The notes beneath the pieces are model-generated. The model was given only the letters and a program-made list of their open reading frames with translations. It did no database searches and was not told the DNA's origin. 64,000 bases of DNA from Desulfuromonadaceae bacterium (GTDB taxonomy: Bacteria > Desulfobacterota > Desulfuromonadia > Geobacterales > Pseudopelobacteraceae), in contig JAQUHA010000009.1 in assembly GCA_028683855.1 (NCBI GenBank), positions 50,038-114,037 of the forward strand, read 5' to 3'. A program made the position numbers and the translations under genes. Numbering within the stretch: the first letter of the stretch is position 1; each line of letters begins with the position of its first letter. Shown piece by piece: positions 1 to 8,292 of the stretch.

Positions 1-169
1 AGCTAAAAGCAAGAACAACTTATGATAAAACAACCGGCAGATGCACAATTATTGGGCACGCATATTTGCCTTATATGCGACAAAAAACTATATACTAATA
101 GAACGACCTTCTTTTTTATCGCTTTGCCCTCAAATCGCTTATTTTAGTGTTTGCAGCCGGTATCTCAAT

Positions 170-760
170 TTATTTTATTTTCTCCCCTGGATTCTGGGTA
201 TAACCTTGCTCCAGTGAATAGTCAGGCGACAAGGGTTCAGATAAATCAAGATGACGCAATACAGTCATCGGGTTTCCTCCAACATTTAATTTAACCCTTT
301 GTATATTTGGAAAGTTAAAAGCAGTTGTGTTAACGATTGAGTATACAGCAAGCATCTCGGCAGAACTCCCCGCAGCAAGTGCTTCATAGAAATTGACATT
401 TATTTCTATAGTTGCCAGACCTCCCTTAATAGAAACCGAGTCAATGACCGTACCCTCAGGTATTGCTGCATTAAGCTGACTTATCGGACCATTTAACAAC
501 TCTTCAAGAATTCTTTTAAGACAGGTATCAGGATCGTTACATGGTTCAATATTACGCACTTCTTTAGATAACTGTTGGTCGTTATTTGCAAAATATAGTG
601 CAATCTGACGACGACCATCTGTCTGTTTTATTTCTGGTGAAGCTGAAAGTTCCTGGGTTGAACGGTATTTTTGCCATATCAAAATAGAGAAGATGGTTAA
701 TATGACCAGGAACGGGATTACAACATTTATGGATTTTTTCTTTCGAACCGGCACAGTCAT
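170..760 (-). CDS. GerMN-domain membrane-anchored protein
   Basis: Protein of 196 residues. A basic N-terminus is followed by one hydrophobic segment (about residues 11-29), so it is probably a membrane-anchored protein facing outside the cytoplasm; no lipobox is visible. The rest matches the GerMN fold known from sporulation GerM: a start 'RRQIALYF', then 'ELLNGP', 'IPEGTVI', 'ATIEINVNF' and a late 'VKLNVGG'. Sporulation is not implied, since GerMN proteins occur widely in Gram-negative bacteria; a peptidoglycan-related role is only a family-level guess. Its ATG overlaps the murI stop by one base (TGATG at 758-762), so the two are translationally coupled and cell-wall context is plausible. 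Nothing recognisable lies in the 169 bases between its stop and the left window edge. Confidence 0.8.
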   Translation of the reverse strand: MTVPVRKKKSINVVIPFLVILTIFSILIWQKYRSTQELSASPEIKQTDGRRQIALYFANNDQQLSKEVRNIEPCNDPDTCLKRILEELLNGPISQLNAAIPEGTVIDSVSIKGGLATIEINVNFYEALAAGSSAEMLAVYSIVNTTAFNFPNIQRVKLNVGGNPMTVLRHLDLSEPLSPDYSLEQGYTQNPGEKIK

Positions 761-1578
761 CAGGGAGACACCTCATCTTCTTCGAGGCTTACCTGAAATA
801 CATCTCCGAGCTTTTCGCCCAGAAATCTGCCCCCGACCCTAACGAAACCGGCTGGTATATCACTAACGTAGTAACTATGATTTCCGGACTCCGAAGATGG
901 GCGGAGCTCTGCTCTCTCTACAAGAATTTCCTTGACAGTTAGTGCTGTCTCTTCTGCCGAATCGACCAATGTAACAGCGGGTCCCATTACTTCAGCAATA
1001 ATCTTTTTAAGCAGAGGATAATGGGTGCATCCGAGAACAAGCGTATCTATTGGAGACTCTTTTAAACCACTTAGATATATTTCGGCTGTTAGTCTGGCTA
1101 CGTTATTGTCTGTCCACCCCTCTTCAGCGAGCGGAACAAAAAGCGGACACGCACAAGTAAGCACCTCTGCATCTGGTTTAAGACGTTTAATTGCTCGAGT
1201 GTAAGCACTGCTCCCAATAGTACCGGCAGTACCTATCACTCCAATCTTCCCCGAACGAGTTACCTGAACTGCACGCCGAGCCCCCGGCTCTATAACACCT
1301 ACAACTGGAATAGAAAAATGGCTGTTCAGAAGGGGCAGAGCAACAGAGGAGGCTGTATTACAGGCAACAACCAATAATTTTATATCCCGCTTTACCAGAA
1401 ATGAAGCGATCTCGTCGGCATATCTCGCAACCGTTTCGGGAGACTTCGTTCCGTAAGGCACTCTGGCTGTATCCCCAAAATAGAGAGTATCCTCCTGAGG
1501 AAGAAGATGCATTATTTCCCGCAGAACCGTTAGTCCACCAACTCCGGAGTCAAAAATTCCAATTGATTTCCAAGCCAC
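760..1578 (-). CDS. murI: Glutamate racemase
   Basis: Converts L-glutamate to D-glutamate for peptidoglycan in the cytoplasm. The 272-residue length is normal. The N-terminal signature 'GIFDSGVGGLTVLREI' and the two cysteine motifs 'VACNTAS' (about residue 72) and 'LGCTHYPLL' (about residue 183) supply the two catalytic cysteines of the cofactor-independent racemases. The start is GTG at 1578, supported by a GAGGTGATG ribosome-binding stretch a few bases upstream. The gene is first in a two-gene unit with the GerMN gene and is divergent from glgC across about 190 bases. Confidence 0.95.
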   Translation of the reverse strand: MAWKSIGIFDSGVGGLTVLREIMHLLPQEDTLYFGDTARVPYGTKSPETVARYADEIASFLVKRDIKLLVVACNTASSVALPLLNSHFSIPVVGVIEPGARRAVQVTRSGKIGVIGTAGTIGSSAYTRAIKRLKPDAEVLTCACPLFVPLAEEGWTDNNVARLTAEIYLSGLKESPIDTLVLGCTHYPLLKKIIAEVMGPAVTLVDSAEETALTVKEILVERAELRPSSESGNHSYYVSDIPAGFVRVGGRFLGEKLGDVFQVSLEEDEVSP

Positions 1579-1673
1579 AGTTACATCACCTCAAAATAAA
1601 AATACATTCAGCGCACACTACTATATACTTTTCAGCAATATTGAGGCAAGGCATTAACCGTACTCGAACAAGA

Positions 1674-1679
1674 TATAAT
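1674..1679 (+). promoter_or_regulatory. Putative -10 box for glgC
   Basis: A perfect TATAAT lies about 95 bases upstream of the chosen glgC start in the murI-glgC divergent region. No convincing -35 hexamer sits 16-18 bases further upstream, so this is a weak call based on the -10 alone. Confidence 0.35.
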
Positions 1680-1771
1680 GAGTTACTCTCATAATTCTTT
1701 TTTTTATTTTATTCTGCTCTGTAATGAGCTACTCTCTTGAAAATTTAATTCCTTTTATGAGGGAGGTTTTT

Positions 1772-3013
1772 ATGTATTCAATGGACAATATCGGAAAAAA
1801 CACCATAGCGATGGTTCTTGCGGGTGGTAAAGGCGAACGTCTCAGTCCGCTGACAATAAGAAGAGCCAAACCCAGTGTTTCTTTTGGCGGTAAATACAAA
1901 ATAATAGATTTTGTGCTAAGCAATATGTTCAACTCCGGGATTAAAAAAGTATATATTCTGACCCAGTACCGCGCATACTCATTAAATAAACATATAAGAG
2001 AATCGTGGGGTAAGTGGACAGGACTTGGGGAGTTTTTTGTTGATATTTCTCCGGAAACAAGCAGCGAGGGGGAGGAGTGGTTTAAGGGAACGGCGGACGC
2101 GATCCTCCAGTATCTTCGCTTTGTAGAATCTTCTGATGCTGACTATGTCGCAGTTTTTGGAGGAGATCATATATACAAAATGGACATAACACAGATGATC
2201 TATTTCCATAGAATGAACAGAGCGGACATAACTATTGCTGCCCTTGAAGTTCCAGTAGATGAGGCTAGCCGATTTGGAATATTCTCAGTAGATGACGATG
2301 CAAGAGTGACTGCATTTAACGAAAAACCCGATAAGCCTGAAACAATACCCGGGCGCGATACATGTTTCGCTTCAATGGGCAACTATATATTTCCGACCAA
2401 AAAACTGATAGAGGTGCTGCTTGAAGGCAAAAAACTGCATGAAGACCTGGATTTTGGCAAACACGTTATTCCTATGATGCTCAAAAACTCTGATCGCGTT
2501 TTTGCCTATAACTTTAACGACAATATGATACCTGGCATGAGAGCTGAGGAGCGCGGTTACTGGAAAGATGTCGGCACAATCGAGGCTTATTATGAAGCTA
2601 ATATGGACTTAATAGATGTATCTCCGCAGCTAAATCTCTATAATTATAAGTGGCCAATCCTGACTAACCAGGGGAATTTGCCACCGGCAAAAACCGTTTT
2701 TGATGACGGTGACAGACGTGGGATAAATCTGGACTCATACGTTTGCGCTGGCTGCATAACCAGTGGAAGTACCGTAAAAAGGTCAATACTCGGACCGCTT
2801 TGCAAAGTAAACAGTTACAGTCTGGTAGAAGAATCCATATTATTCGAGAATGTAACAGTAGGAAGACATGTGAAGATCAGGCGGGCTATTATTGACAAAG
2901 GCGTAGTAATACAGGATGGTTCTACAATCGGATATGACAGAGAGTCCGATCTTGCCAACGGTTACACAGTAACCGAATCAGGAATTGTTGTCGTACCTCG
3001 TAAAGACAAATGA
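1772..3013 (+). CDS. glgC: Glucose-1-phosphate adenylyltransferase
   Basis: Makes ADP-glucose from ATP and glucose-1-phosphate, the committed step of bacterial glycogen synthesis. The nucleotidyltransferase signature 'LAGGKGERLSPLT' is near the N-terminus, followed by 'GTADAILQ' and 'GGDHIYKMD', and the C-terminal third shows a left-handed beta-helix-like pattern ('GSTVKRSILG', 'VTVGRHVKIRRAIID'). An upstream in-frame ATG at 1724 exists, but GGGAGG at 1761-1766 is well placed for the ATG at 1772, giving 413 residues, which fits the family. No other glycogen gene is adjacent. A long inverted repeat follows the stop. Confidence 0.95.
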   Translation: MYSMDNIGKNTIAMVLAGGKGERLSPLTIRRAKPSVSFGGKYKIIDFVLSNMFNSGIKKVYILTQYRAYSLNKHIRESWGKWTGLGEFFVDISPETSSEGEEWFKGTADAILQYLRFVESSDADYVAVFGGDHIYKMDITQMIYFHRMNRADITIAALEVPVDEASRFGIFSVDDDARVTAFNEKPDKPETIPGRDTCFASMGNYIFPTKKLIEVLLEGKKLHEDLDFGKHVIPMMLKNSDRVFAYNFNDNMIPGMRAEERGYWKDVGTIEAYYEANMDLIDVSPQLNLYNYKWPILTNQGNLPPAKTVFDDGDRRGINLDSYVCAGCITSGSTVKRSILGPLCKVNSYSLVEESILFENVTVGRHVKIRRAIIDKGVVIQDGSTIGYDRESDLANGYTVTESGIVVVPRKDK

Positions 3014-3069
3014 TCAGAGACTCCCCGCGTACAAAGGATATCAAATCGTACGCGGGGAGTGTATGATCA
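3011..3069. terminator. Strong inverted repeat between glgC and cobD
   Basis: Arms of 13 bases (ACTCCCCGCGTAC at 3020-3032 and its exact complement at 3048-3060), extended by TGATCA at 3011-3016 and 3064-3069. It lies between the convergent glgC and cobD genes. There is no T-run on either side, so it may act as a bidirectional hairpin or transcript stabiliser rather than a textbook intrinsic terminator. Confidence 0.6.
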
Positions 3070-3089
3070 GGAAAACATATAATTCAAAT

Positions 3090-4166
3090 TCACCTGAAAA
3101 TTTTTCCAAGACAATCCAGTAGAATTTTGTTCTCTTCCTTAGTTCTCACTGCAACCCTGAAAAAGTTGACTGTTAACCCCATAAAACTACTGCAGTCCCT
3201 TATTAGGATCCTATGTGGCAACAGACATTCTTTTAATTCCCTAGAACTGATCCCCTTAATTATTTCTACCAGTATATAATTGGTACTTGATGCGTATAAC
3301 CTGAACTGCGAAAACTTAGCGAGTTCCTCAAAAAAAGAACGTCTCTCCTGTCTTACATATTCAAGAGTTTTCTGATTGTACTGAGCATCCTGTAGAGCAG
3401 CCGTACCTGCTGCAAGGGCTAAGGTATTGACACTCCACGGTCCCCCCATAGAATCCAGTCGTTCTGCAAGAGTGGCATTACTTATTGCATAACCCAGACG
3501 AAGACCCGGAATACCATAAAATTTAGTCATTGAGCGGAGTATAATCGCGTTGTCACTATGCACTATAGTACGTTTAGCTGAAGCCTCTTCACAGAAATCC
3601 ATGAAAGCTTCATCAAGCACCATGAATGTTCCTGCAGCAATACATAAACTATATATCTCTTCTATTACCCTTTTTGGATAGAGGGTTCCGCTCGGATTAG
3701 CCGGATTACTTATAAAGAGCGCATTGAAACCTTTTTCAAGAGCTTTCGCCAACTTAACCGTATCAATTGAAAAATTATTTTCCGGAGTAAGTATAAAATG
3801 CTCCGTCTCCCAATGATTCTGATTTAGCGCACGAACATATTCGCTAAAAGACGGAGATATTATCAGAGCTTTTTCCCCTGGTAACATTGCCGGAATGTTA
3901 TAAATAAGTTCGGTTGAACCGTTGGCGACTGTAAAATGGGCTGTGGGAATTGAATGATGTTTGGCTAAAGCCTGTTTAAAATCTTTATGATTTGTGTCTG
4001 GATAATGAACAAGGGTATCAAGTGAGCAGATCAATGATTTTCTGACCATTGAAGACATACCGAGCGGATTTATACTTGCAGAGAAATCAACTATCTGATC
4101 CGGACTGACCCCCAAACCCCTCGATACAGTAAATATGTTACCGCCATGATCATAAGAATGGGACAC
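3090..4166 (-). CDS. cobD: L-threonine-O-3-phosphate decarboxylase (CobD-type PLP enzyme)
   Basis: PLP-dependent fold-type I protein of 358 residues, resembling histidinol-phosphate aminotransferases. In cobamide synthesis CobD makes (R)-1-amino-2-propanol phosphate, the linker joined to the corrin ring by CbiB. The PLP lysine motif 'RSMTKFYGIPGLRLGY' is present, as are the opening 'HGGNIF' and 'FSASINPLG' typical of CobD, and 'SNPANPSGTLY'. The start is GTG at 4166 preceded by GAGAGG. It overlaps the end of cbiB by 17 bases, so the two are co-translated. An ordinary HisC is possible from sequence alone, but the position after cbiB settles the call. It lacks the C-terminal zinc-binding extension that some CobD proteins carry. 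Confidence 0.88.
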   Translation of the reverse strand: MSHSYDHGGNIFTVSRGLGVSPDQIVDFSASINPLGMSSMVRKSLICSLDTLVHYPDTNHKDFKQALAKHHSIPTAHFTVANGSTELIYNIPAMLPGEKALIISPSFSEYVRALNQNHWETEHFILTPENNFSIDTVKLAKALEKGFNALFISNPANPSGTLYPKRVIEEIYSLCIAAGTFMVLDEAFMDFCEEASAKRTIVHSDNAIILRSMTKFYGIPGLRLGYAISNATLAERLDSMGGPWSVNTLALAAGTAALQDAQYNQKTLEYVRQERRSFFEELAKFSQFRLYASSTNYILVEIIKGISSRELKECLLPHRILIRDCSSFMGLTVNFFRVAVRTKEENKILLDCLGKIFR

Positions 4167-5121
4167 AAAAACCTCTCAAAACAAAAGTGGCGAATACACA
4201 GATTAAAGTCATTAGTATGGTTGAGATGTACATAAGCTTTATCATACTTTGATATGCACTTTCGTCAAGCGGTCTTAAGTCATCACCAAGATATTTTTTA
4301 AATGATATTGTACCGCCGTAAGTGGTGTCACCCCCTAGTCGTACACCTAATGCACCGGCAGCAGCAGCTTCAGGGTGTCCACTGTTAGGTGATGAATGAT
4401 TAAAACGATCCCTTAGAGTTATCCTGAATGCTCCAGAGGTTGAGACACCAGCCAAAGGTGAAGCTAAGATTAAAAGAAGTGCTGTCAAACGCGCCGGAAT
4501 AAAGTTGAGAAGATCATCCATTCGAGCCGAAGCCCATCCCATATTTATATACCGGTCATTTTTATAACCAACCATTGAGTCCAATGTGCTTACAGCCTTA
4601 AATGCCATCCCAGAAACCGGTCCGCCGATTGAGAGCCAGAAAAGTGGTGCAATAATGCCATCCGAGGTATTTTCAGCTACGGTTTCAACCACCGCTCGCC
4701 AGATTTCTGTTTCAGTAAGTTTCTGAGTATCACGTCCGACTATATAGGAGAGGTATATTCTAGCCTGTTCTATATCACCGGATCTAAGAGTGGAAACAAC
4801 CAGTGCGGATTCCTTATGAAGAGAACGTGCAGCAAGGCAGGTGTATGAAACAAATACGGCGGCAATACATCCGGCATAGATTGAAAATATGGCTAAGAAA
4901 TAAATGAAAAACCAGGTTATACCGATAGTGACGAAAAGAACAAGTATTAGAAGCAGAACACCGGCGACCCGTTCATTCAACCAGCTACGGCGCAGGTTTT
5001 TATCCAAATAGAGTACCAAACGACCGATTGCAACCACGGGGTGCGGCAAAGAGCGTGGGTCTCCGAGAGCAAAATCCAATAGTAGTGCGGCAAAGATAAT
5101 CAGAGGATCAGGGTGTATCAA
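4150..5121 (-). CDS. cbiB: Adenosylcobinamide-phosphate synthase
   Basis: Polytopic inner-membrane protein that attaches aminopropanol phosphate to adenosylcobyric acid. The family signature 'LLLDFALGDPRSLPHPV' sits at the N-terminus, with several hydrophobic helices after it, and 'GRDTQKLTETEIWRAVVETVAENTSDG' spans the conserved core (quoted only by its ends: GRDTQ to NTSDG). No in-frame ATG exists near the family's usual start; the open frame runs back to 5349 only inside the upstream gene. TTG codons at 5121 and 5127 are the likely starts, giving 323 or 325 residues, the normal size, and overlapping the upstream stop (5108-5110). The choice between the two is uncertain. Confidence 0.88.
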   Translation of the reverse strand: MIHPDPLIIFAALLLDFALGDPRSLPHPVVAIGRLVLYLDKNLRRSWLNERVAGVLLLILVLFVTIGITWFFIYFLAIFSIYAGCIAAVFVSYTCLAARSLHKESALVVSTLRSGDIEQARIYLSYIVGRDTQKLTETEIWRAVVETVAENTSDGIIAPLFWLSIGGPVSGMAFKAVSTLDSMVGYKNDRYINMGWASARMDDLLNFIPARLTALLLILASPLAGVSTSGAFRITLRDRFNHSSPNSGHPEAAAAGALGVRLGGDTTYGGTISFKKYLGDDLRPLDESAYQSMIKLMYISTILMTLICVFATFVLRGFCVPFL

Positions 5122-7444
5122 TGCCAAGTCCGCAGATCGCCATAATACGCGGCATATCAAGATATTTCTCAAGTTGTTCGGAAAGCTGGTCAAAAGGGTC
5201 ACGCAACGACTGTTTTTCTCCTCCGCGACGCAATGGCATCCCCTTCTCAAGCCGTATTCTGTTGAGATAAATCTCGCGAAAACGGGAATTTTCAAAAACA
5301 CCGTGGAGATATGTGCCAAAAATTCGTCCGTCGTTTGAAACAGCACCATCTTCTATTGAAACGGAAGTGTTGCCACGTCGGAATATGCGTGAAAAGGGCT
5401 GAACACCCTTGCCAAGCGTGGTTTCACCCATATGTATTTCATAACCTGTCATGACGCCATTGCAATCAGGAGCTACTGTCAAACCGGCTTCATCCAGATA
5501 GGTCAACACCTGATGAGTCTCTTTTTCACGTAGCAGAACAGTAGTCGAAGGGAGCAGATCAAGAGCCTGCGCCTCTTTTATTGAAGACTCAACGCCGTCA
5601 GGATCAAACACTACAGTTCCAAGCATCTGAAAACCACCACATATACCTACTATGTGACCTTTAAAATCTTGAATTGAATTGTACAGTCCACGCTCCATAA
5701 GAAAATATAGATCAGCAATAGTAGACTTACTACCTGGAATAATAAGTATATCCAGCCCTTGTATCTGTTCTGGCACCTCAACATAGCTAAGATGTACATC
5801 AGGTTCTTTTTCAAGCGGATCAAAATCAGTAAAGTTGGATATTCGTGGTAACTTTATTACTCCAATATTTATCTTCTTAATTCCAGCAATTATACTGACA
5901 ACTTTTGAGCGTTGTCCAAGAGCTACACTATCCTCCGCCGGAAGATTGATATCTGAAAACCACGGAAGTACTCCAAGCACGGGAATTCCTATACGCTGCT
6001 CGATAAATTCAATCCCAGGCTTCAGAATTTCAATATCACCTCTAAACTTGTTGATTATAACACCTTTAATATATGAGCGTTCAAGGGGATCAAGAAGTTC
6101 CACCGTGCCTACGATCTGTGCAAAAACTCCACCTCTATCAATATCTGCGACCAGTATCACCGGGCAACGTGCCATTTCAGCAATTTTCAAATTGGCGATA
6201 TCGTTCTTTTTTAAATTTATTTCTGCAATACTCCCGGCACCTTCAATAACAATGAACTCGTATGCTTGATGCAAACGATCAAAACTCTCCCATATTTTCT
6301 CATAAGCCGTCGTTTTATAAACATCATACTCGGCAATCGACATAGTGCCTACCGGTCGCCCCTGTACAACTATCTGACTTCCTGTATCAGAGTTTGGCTT
6401 AAGAAGAATCGGATTCATATCTGTATGAGGGTTGATATCACACGCTTGAGCCTGCACCGCCTGAGCGCGACCGATTTCACCACCTTCATGTGTAACGTAA
6501 GAGTTCAGAGACATATTCTGGGATTTAAAGGGGGCTACAGCCATTCCGTGTTTAACAAGATAGCGGCAGAAACCGGCTGTAACAACAGATTTCCCTACAT
6601 CAGACGCCGTCCCGCAAAACATTACCGCTCCCGAATGAGATAAAGGTGGCTGCTCTGCAATTTTTTCCTTTTCCAGAATTCCTGAACCATATTTACCGGT
6701 GTAACCCCTTGGAGTTACGATTCTGCCTTCGGCATCTATAAATGTGCTGGCATTACCTATTAATACAACCGTACTCATATCTATCTCATGATCCAGCAGC
6801 TGCCCAAGTGTTGTCACTACGACATTCTGCCCGTCACGATAAGCATTACGGACAATTCCTGCCGGTGTTTCCGGCAGCCTGTATTTAAGAATTATCTTCT
6901 GCGCCTCCTGAATCTGCGTTTGACGACTTTTGCTACGTGGATTGTATAATGAAATTACAAAATCGGCACGAGCTGCAGCATCCAACCTGCATTTTATGAG
7001 TTCCCAAGGAGTCAGCAGATCAGATAGCGAAATCACGGCGAAATCATGCATTAGTGGTGCGCCAAGCAGAGCTGCAGCAGCCTGAACCGCAGAAATACCA
7101 GGCACTATCTTTACATCCAGATGTGTAGCAGCAGGATCCTGCCTTAGATCAAGCTCAATCAGCTCAAGCAGTAAACCTGCCATACCATAAATTCCAGAAT
7201 CACCGCCCGAAACAATAGCAACAGAGCTACCGGTGCGAGCCAACCTGATAGCTTCCCGACATCGCTGCACCTCCTGCATCATACCGGTTGATACAATCTG
7301 TTTCCCGGCAAGAAGTGGACGCACCAACTCAACATAATTATCATAACCGACTATAATATCAGAATCCTGAATAGCCAGTTTTGCGGCATCTGTCAGATGT
7401 AAGGGTGCACCTGGGCCTGTACCTACAATATAAAGTGAAGCCAT
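5108..7444 (-). CDS. Fused precorrin-3B C17-methyltransferase (CobJ/CbiH) and cobyric acid synthase (CbiP/CobQ)
   Basis: A 778-residue two-enzyme fusion. Residues 1 to about 245 are a SAM-dependent tetrapyrrole methyltransferase of the CobJ/CbiH type: 'YIVGTGPGAP', 'GGDSGIYGMAG', 'VPGISAVQAAA', 'ISLYNPRS', which performs C17 methylation and ring contraction. From about residue 270 to the end it is a full cobyric acid synthase: P-loop 'GTASDVGKSVVTAG' (about 281), 'PFKSQNMSLNSYVT', amidotransferase cysteine in 'GICGGFQMLG' (about 603) and late histidine 'GTYLHGVFEN'. A linker of about 25 residues joins them, in one uninterrupted frame. CbiP makes four glutamine-dependent amidations on the corrin ring. 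GAGAGG precedes the ATG. It leads an operon with cbiB and cobD; the preceding transglycosylase gene ends only 30 bases upstream and no riboswitch is visible. Confidence 0.93.
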   Translation of the reverse strand: MASLYIVGTGPGAPLHLTDAAKLAIQDSDIIVGYDNYVELVRPLLAGKQIVSTGMMQEVQRCREAIRLARTGSSVAIVSGGDSGIYGMAGLLLELIELDLRQDPAATHLDVKIVPGISAVQAAAALLGAPLMHDFAVISLSDLLTPWELIKCRLDAAARADFVISLYNPRSKSRQTQIQEAQKIILKYRLPETPAGIVRNAYRDGQNVVVTTLGQLLDHEIDMSTVVLIGNASTFIDAEGRIVTPRGYTGKYGSGILEKEKIAEQPPLSHSGAVMFCGTASDVGKSVVTAGFCRYLVKHGMAVAPFKSQNMSLNSYVTHEGGEIGRAQAVQAQACDINPHTDMNPILLKPNSDTGSQIVVQGRPVGTMSIAEYDVYKTTAYEKIWESFDRLHQAYEFIVIEGAGSIAEINLKKNDIANLKIAEMARCPVILVADIDRGGVFAQIVGTVELLDPLERSYIKGVIINKFRGDIEILKPGIEFIEQRIGIPVLGVLPWFSDINLPAEDSVALGQRSKVVSIIAGIKKINIGVIKLPRISNFTDFDPLEKEPDVHLSYVEVPEQIQGLDILIIPGSKSTIADLYFLMERGLYNSIQDFKGHIVGICGGFQMLGTVVFDPDGVESSIKEAQALDLLPSTTVLLREKETHQVLTYLDEAGLTVAPDCNGVMTGYEIHMGETTLGKGVQPFSRIFRRGNTSVSIEDGAVSNDGRIFGTYLHGVFENSRFREIYLNRIRLEKGMPLRRGGEKQSLRDPFDQLSEQLEKYLDMPRIMAICGLGIDTP

Positions 7445-7474
7445 AAAAGTTGCCTCTCAGACAAAACTTACAAA

Positions 7475-8287
7475 TTAAACATTATATGAATCATATAACT
7501 GCCTGACTCGCGCCTGATAGTTACGGGTTTCTCTGGGAAGCTCATCAGGACGTCTGTCGACATTACCAGGCCCCCAATTGTAGGCTGCCAATGCAGAATC
7601 AAGATTGCCACCATAACGAGTCAGCATATCTTTTAAAAAGCGGGTGCCAGCCATAACATTCTGTTCCGGATCGAATGAATCCGTTACACCTAGAGATCTG
7701 GCTGTAGCCGGCATAAGCTGCATAAGACCGGCTGCGCCGGCATGCGAGACGGCATGGGGATTAAAGTTGCTCTCAGCCTTTATTACAGCCCTTATTAAAG
7801 CGGGCTCAACACCATACTGTCGCGATGCTTTAGAAATAATCGGAGCTAACCAATCAGTTTCGGTATGCCTATCTGATGGTGACACTTTTTGCGAATAAGG
7901 GGGGGCAGTAACAGCCGATGGCTTTGTCTGTTCCGATAAATCTGAAGTTACAGCAGGTGATAATTGATTTTCAAGAAGCGGCATATTTGCTCTATATGAG
8001 CGAATATAATTACTTACAGATGAAAACTGATTAGAATATGAAAGCTTTGTATTGTCGTTATCGGAGTCAGCTGACAGATCAAGAGAGCTCTGCATCATCT
8101 GAACCGTAAGCACTTCCGCAATTTCCCTTGCACTCCTGGTAGAGTTCGCATCCGGTTTTTCATCAACACCAAGTGCTTTATTAAACTTTTCGGCAAAGCC
8201 TTTAGACGCGGTAGCAGTATTATCACTCTGCTTACCGTTTTGGGGAAATAAACCGGACAAAGAAACTTTTTCAACAGGTATAGACAT
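7475..8287 (-). CDS. Soluble lytic transglycosylase-like protein (SLT domain)
   Basis: 270 residues. The C-terminal half is a lytic transglycosylase domain that would cleave peptidoglycan between MurNAc and GlcNAc: 'VEPALIRAVIKAESNFNPHAVS' holds the catalytic glutamate (ESNF), followed by 'AGLMQLMPATA' and 'LAAYNWGPGNV'. The N-terminal half is low-complexity and not recognised; no signal peptide is seen, so export, if any, is by another route. ATG at 8287 is preferred over an upstream TTG (8296) because GAGG lies 10 bases before it. It follows the sigma-54 regulator gene by a few bases. Many such proteins next to flagellar regulators act in flagellar or secretion assembly; that is inference. 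Confidence 0.85.
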   Translation of the reverse strand: MSIPVEKVSLSGLFPQNGKQSDNTATASKGFAEKFNKALGVDEKPDANSTRSAREIAEVLTVQMMQSSLDLSADSDNDNTKLSYSNQFSSVSNYIRSYRANMPLLENQLSPAVTSDLSEQTKPSAVTAPPYSQKVSPSDRHTETDWLAPIISKASRQYGVEPALIRAVIKAESNFNPHAVSHAGAAGLMQLMPATARSLGVTDSFDPEQNVMAGTRFLKDMLTRYGGNLDSALAAYNWGPGNVDRRPDELPRETRNYQARVRQLYDSYNV

Positions 8288-8292
8288 AAGAA

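Noticed and set aside
3090..4166. Histidinol-phosphate aminotransferase (hisC)
   Set aside because: The fold is shared, but the 17-base overlap with cbiB and the HGGN/FSASINPLG motifs favour CobD.
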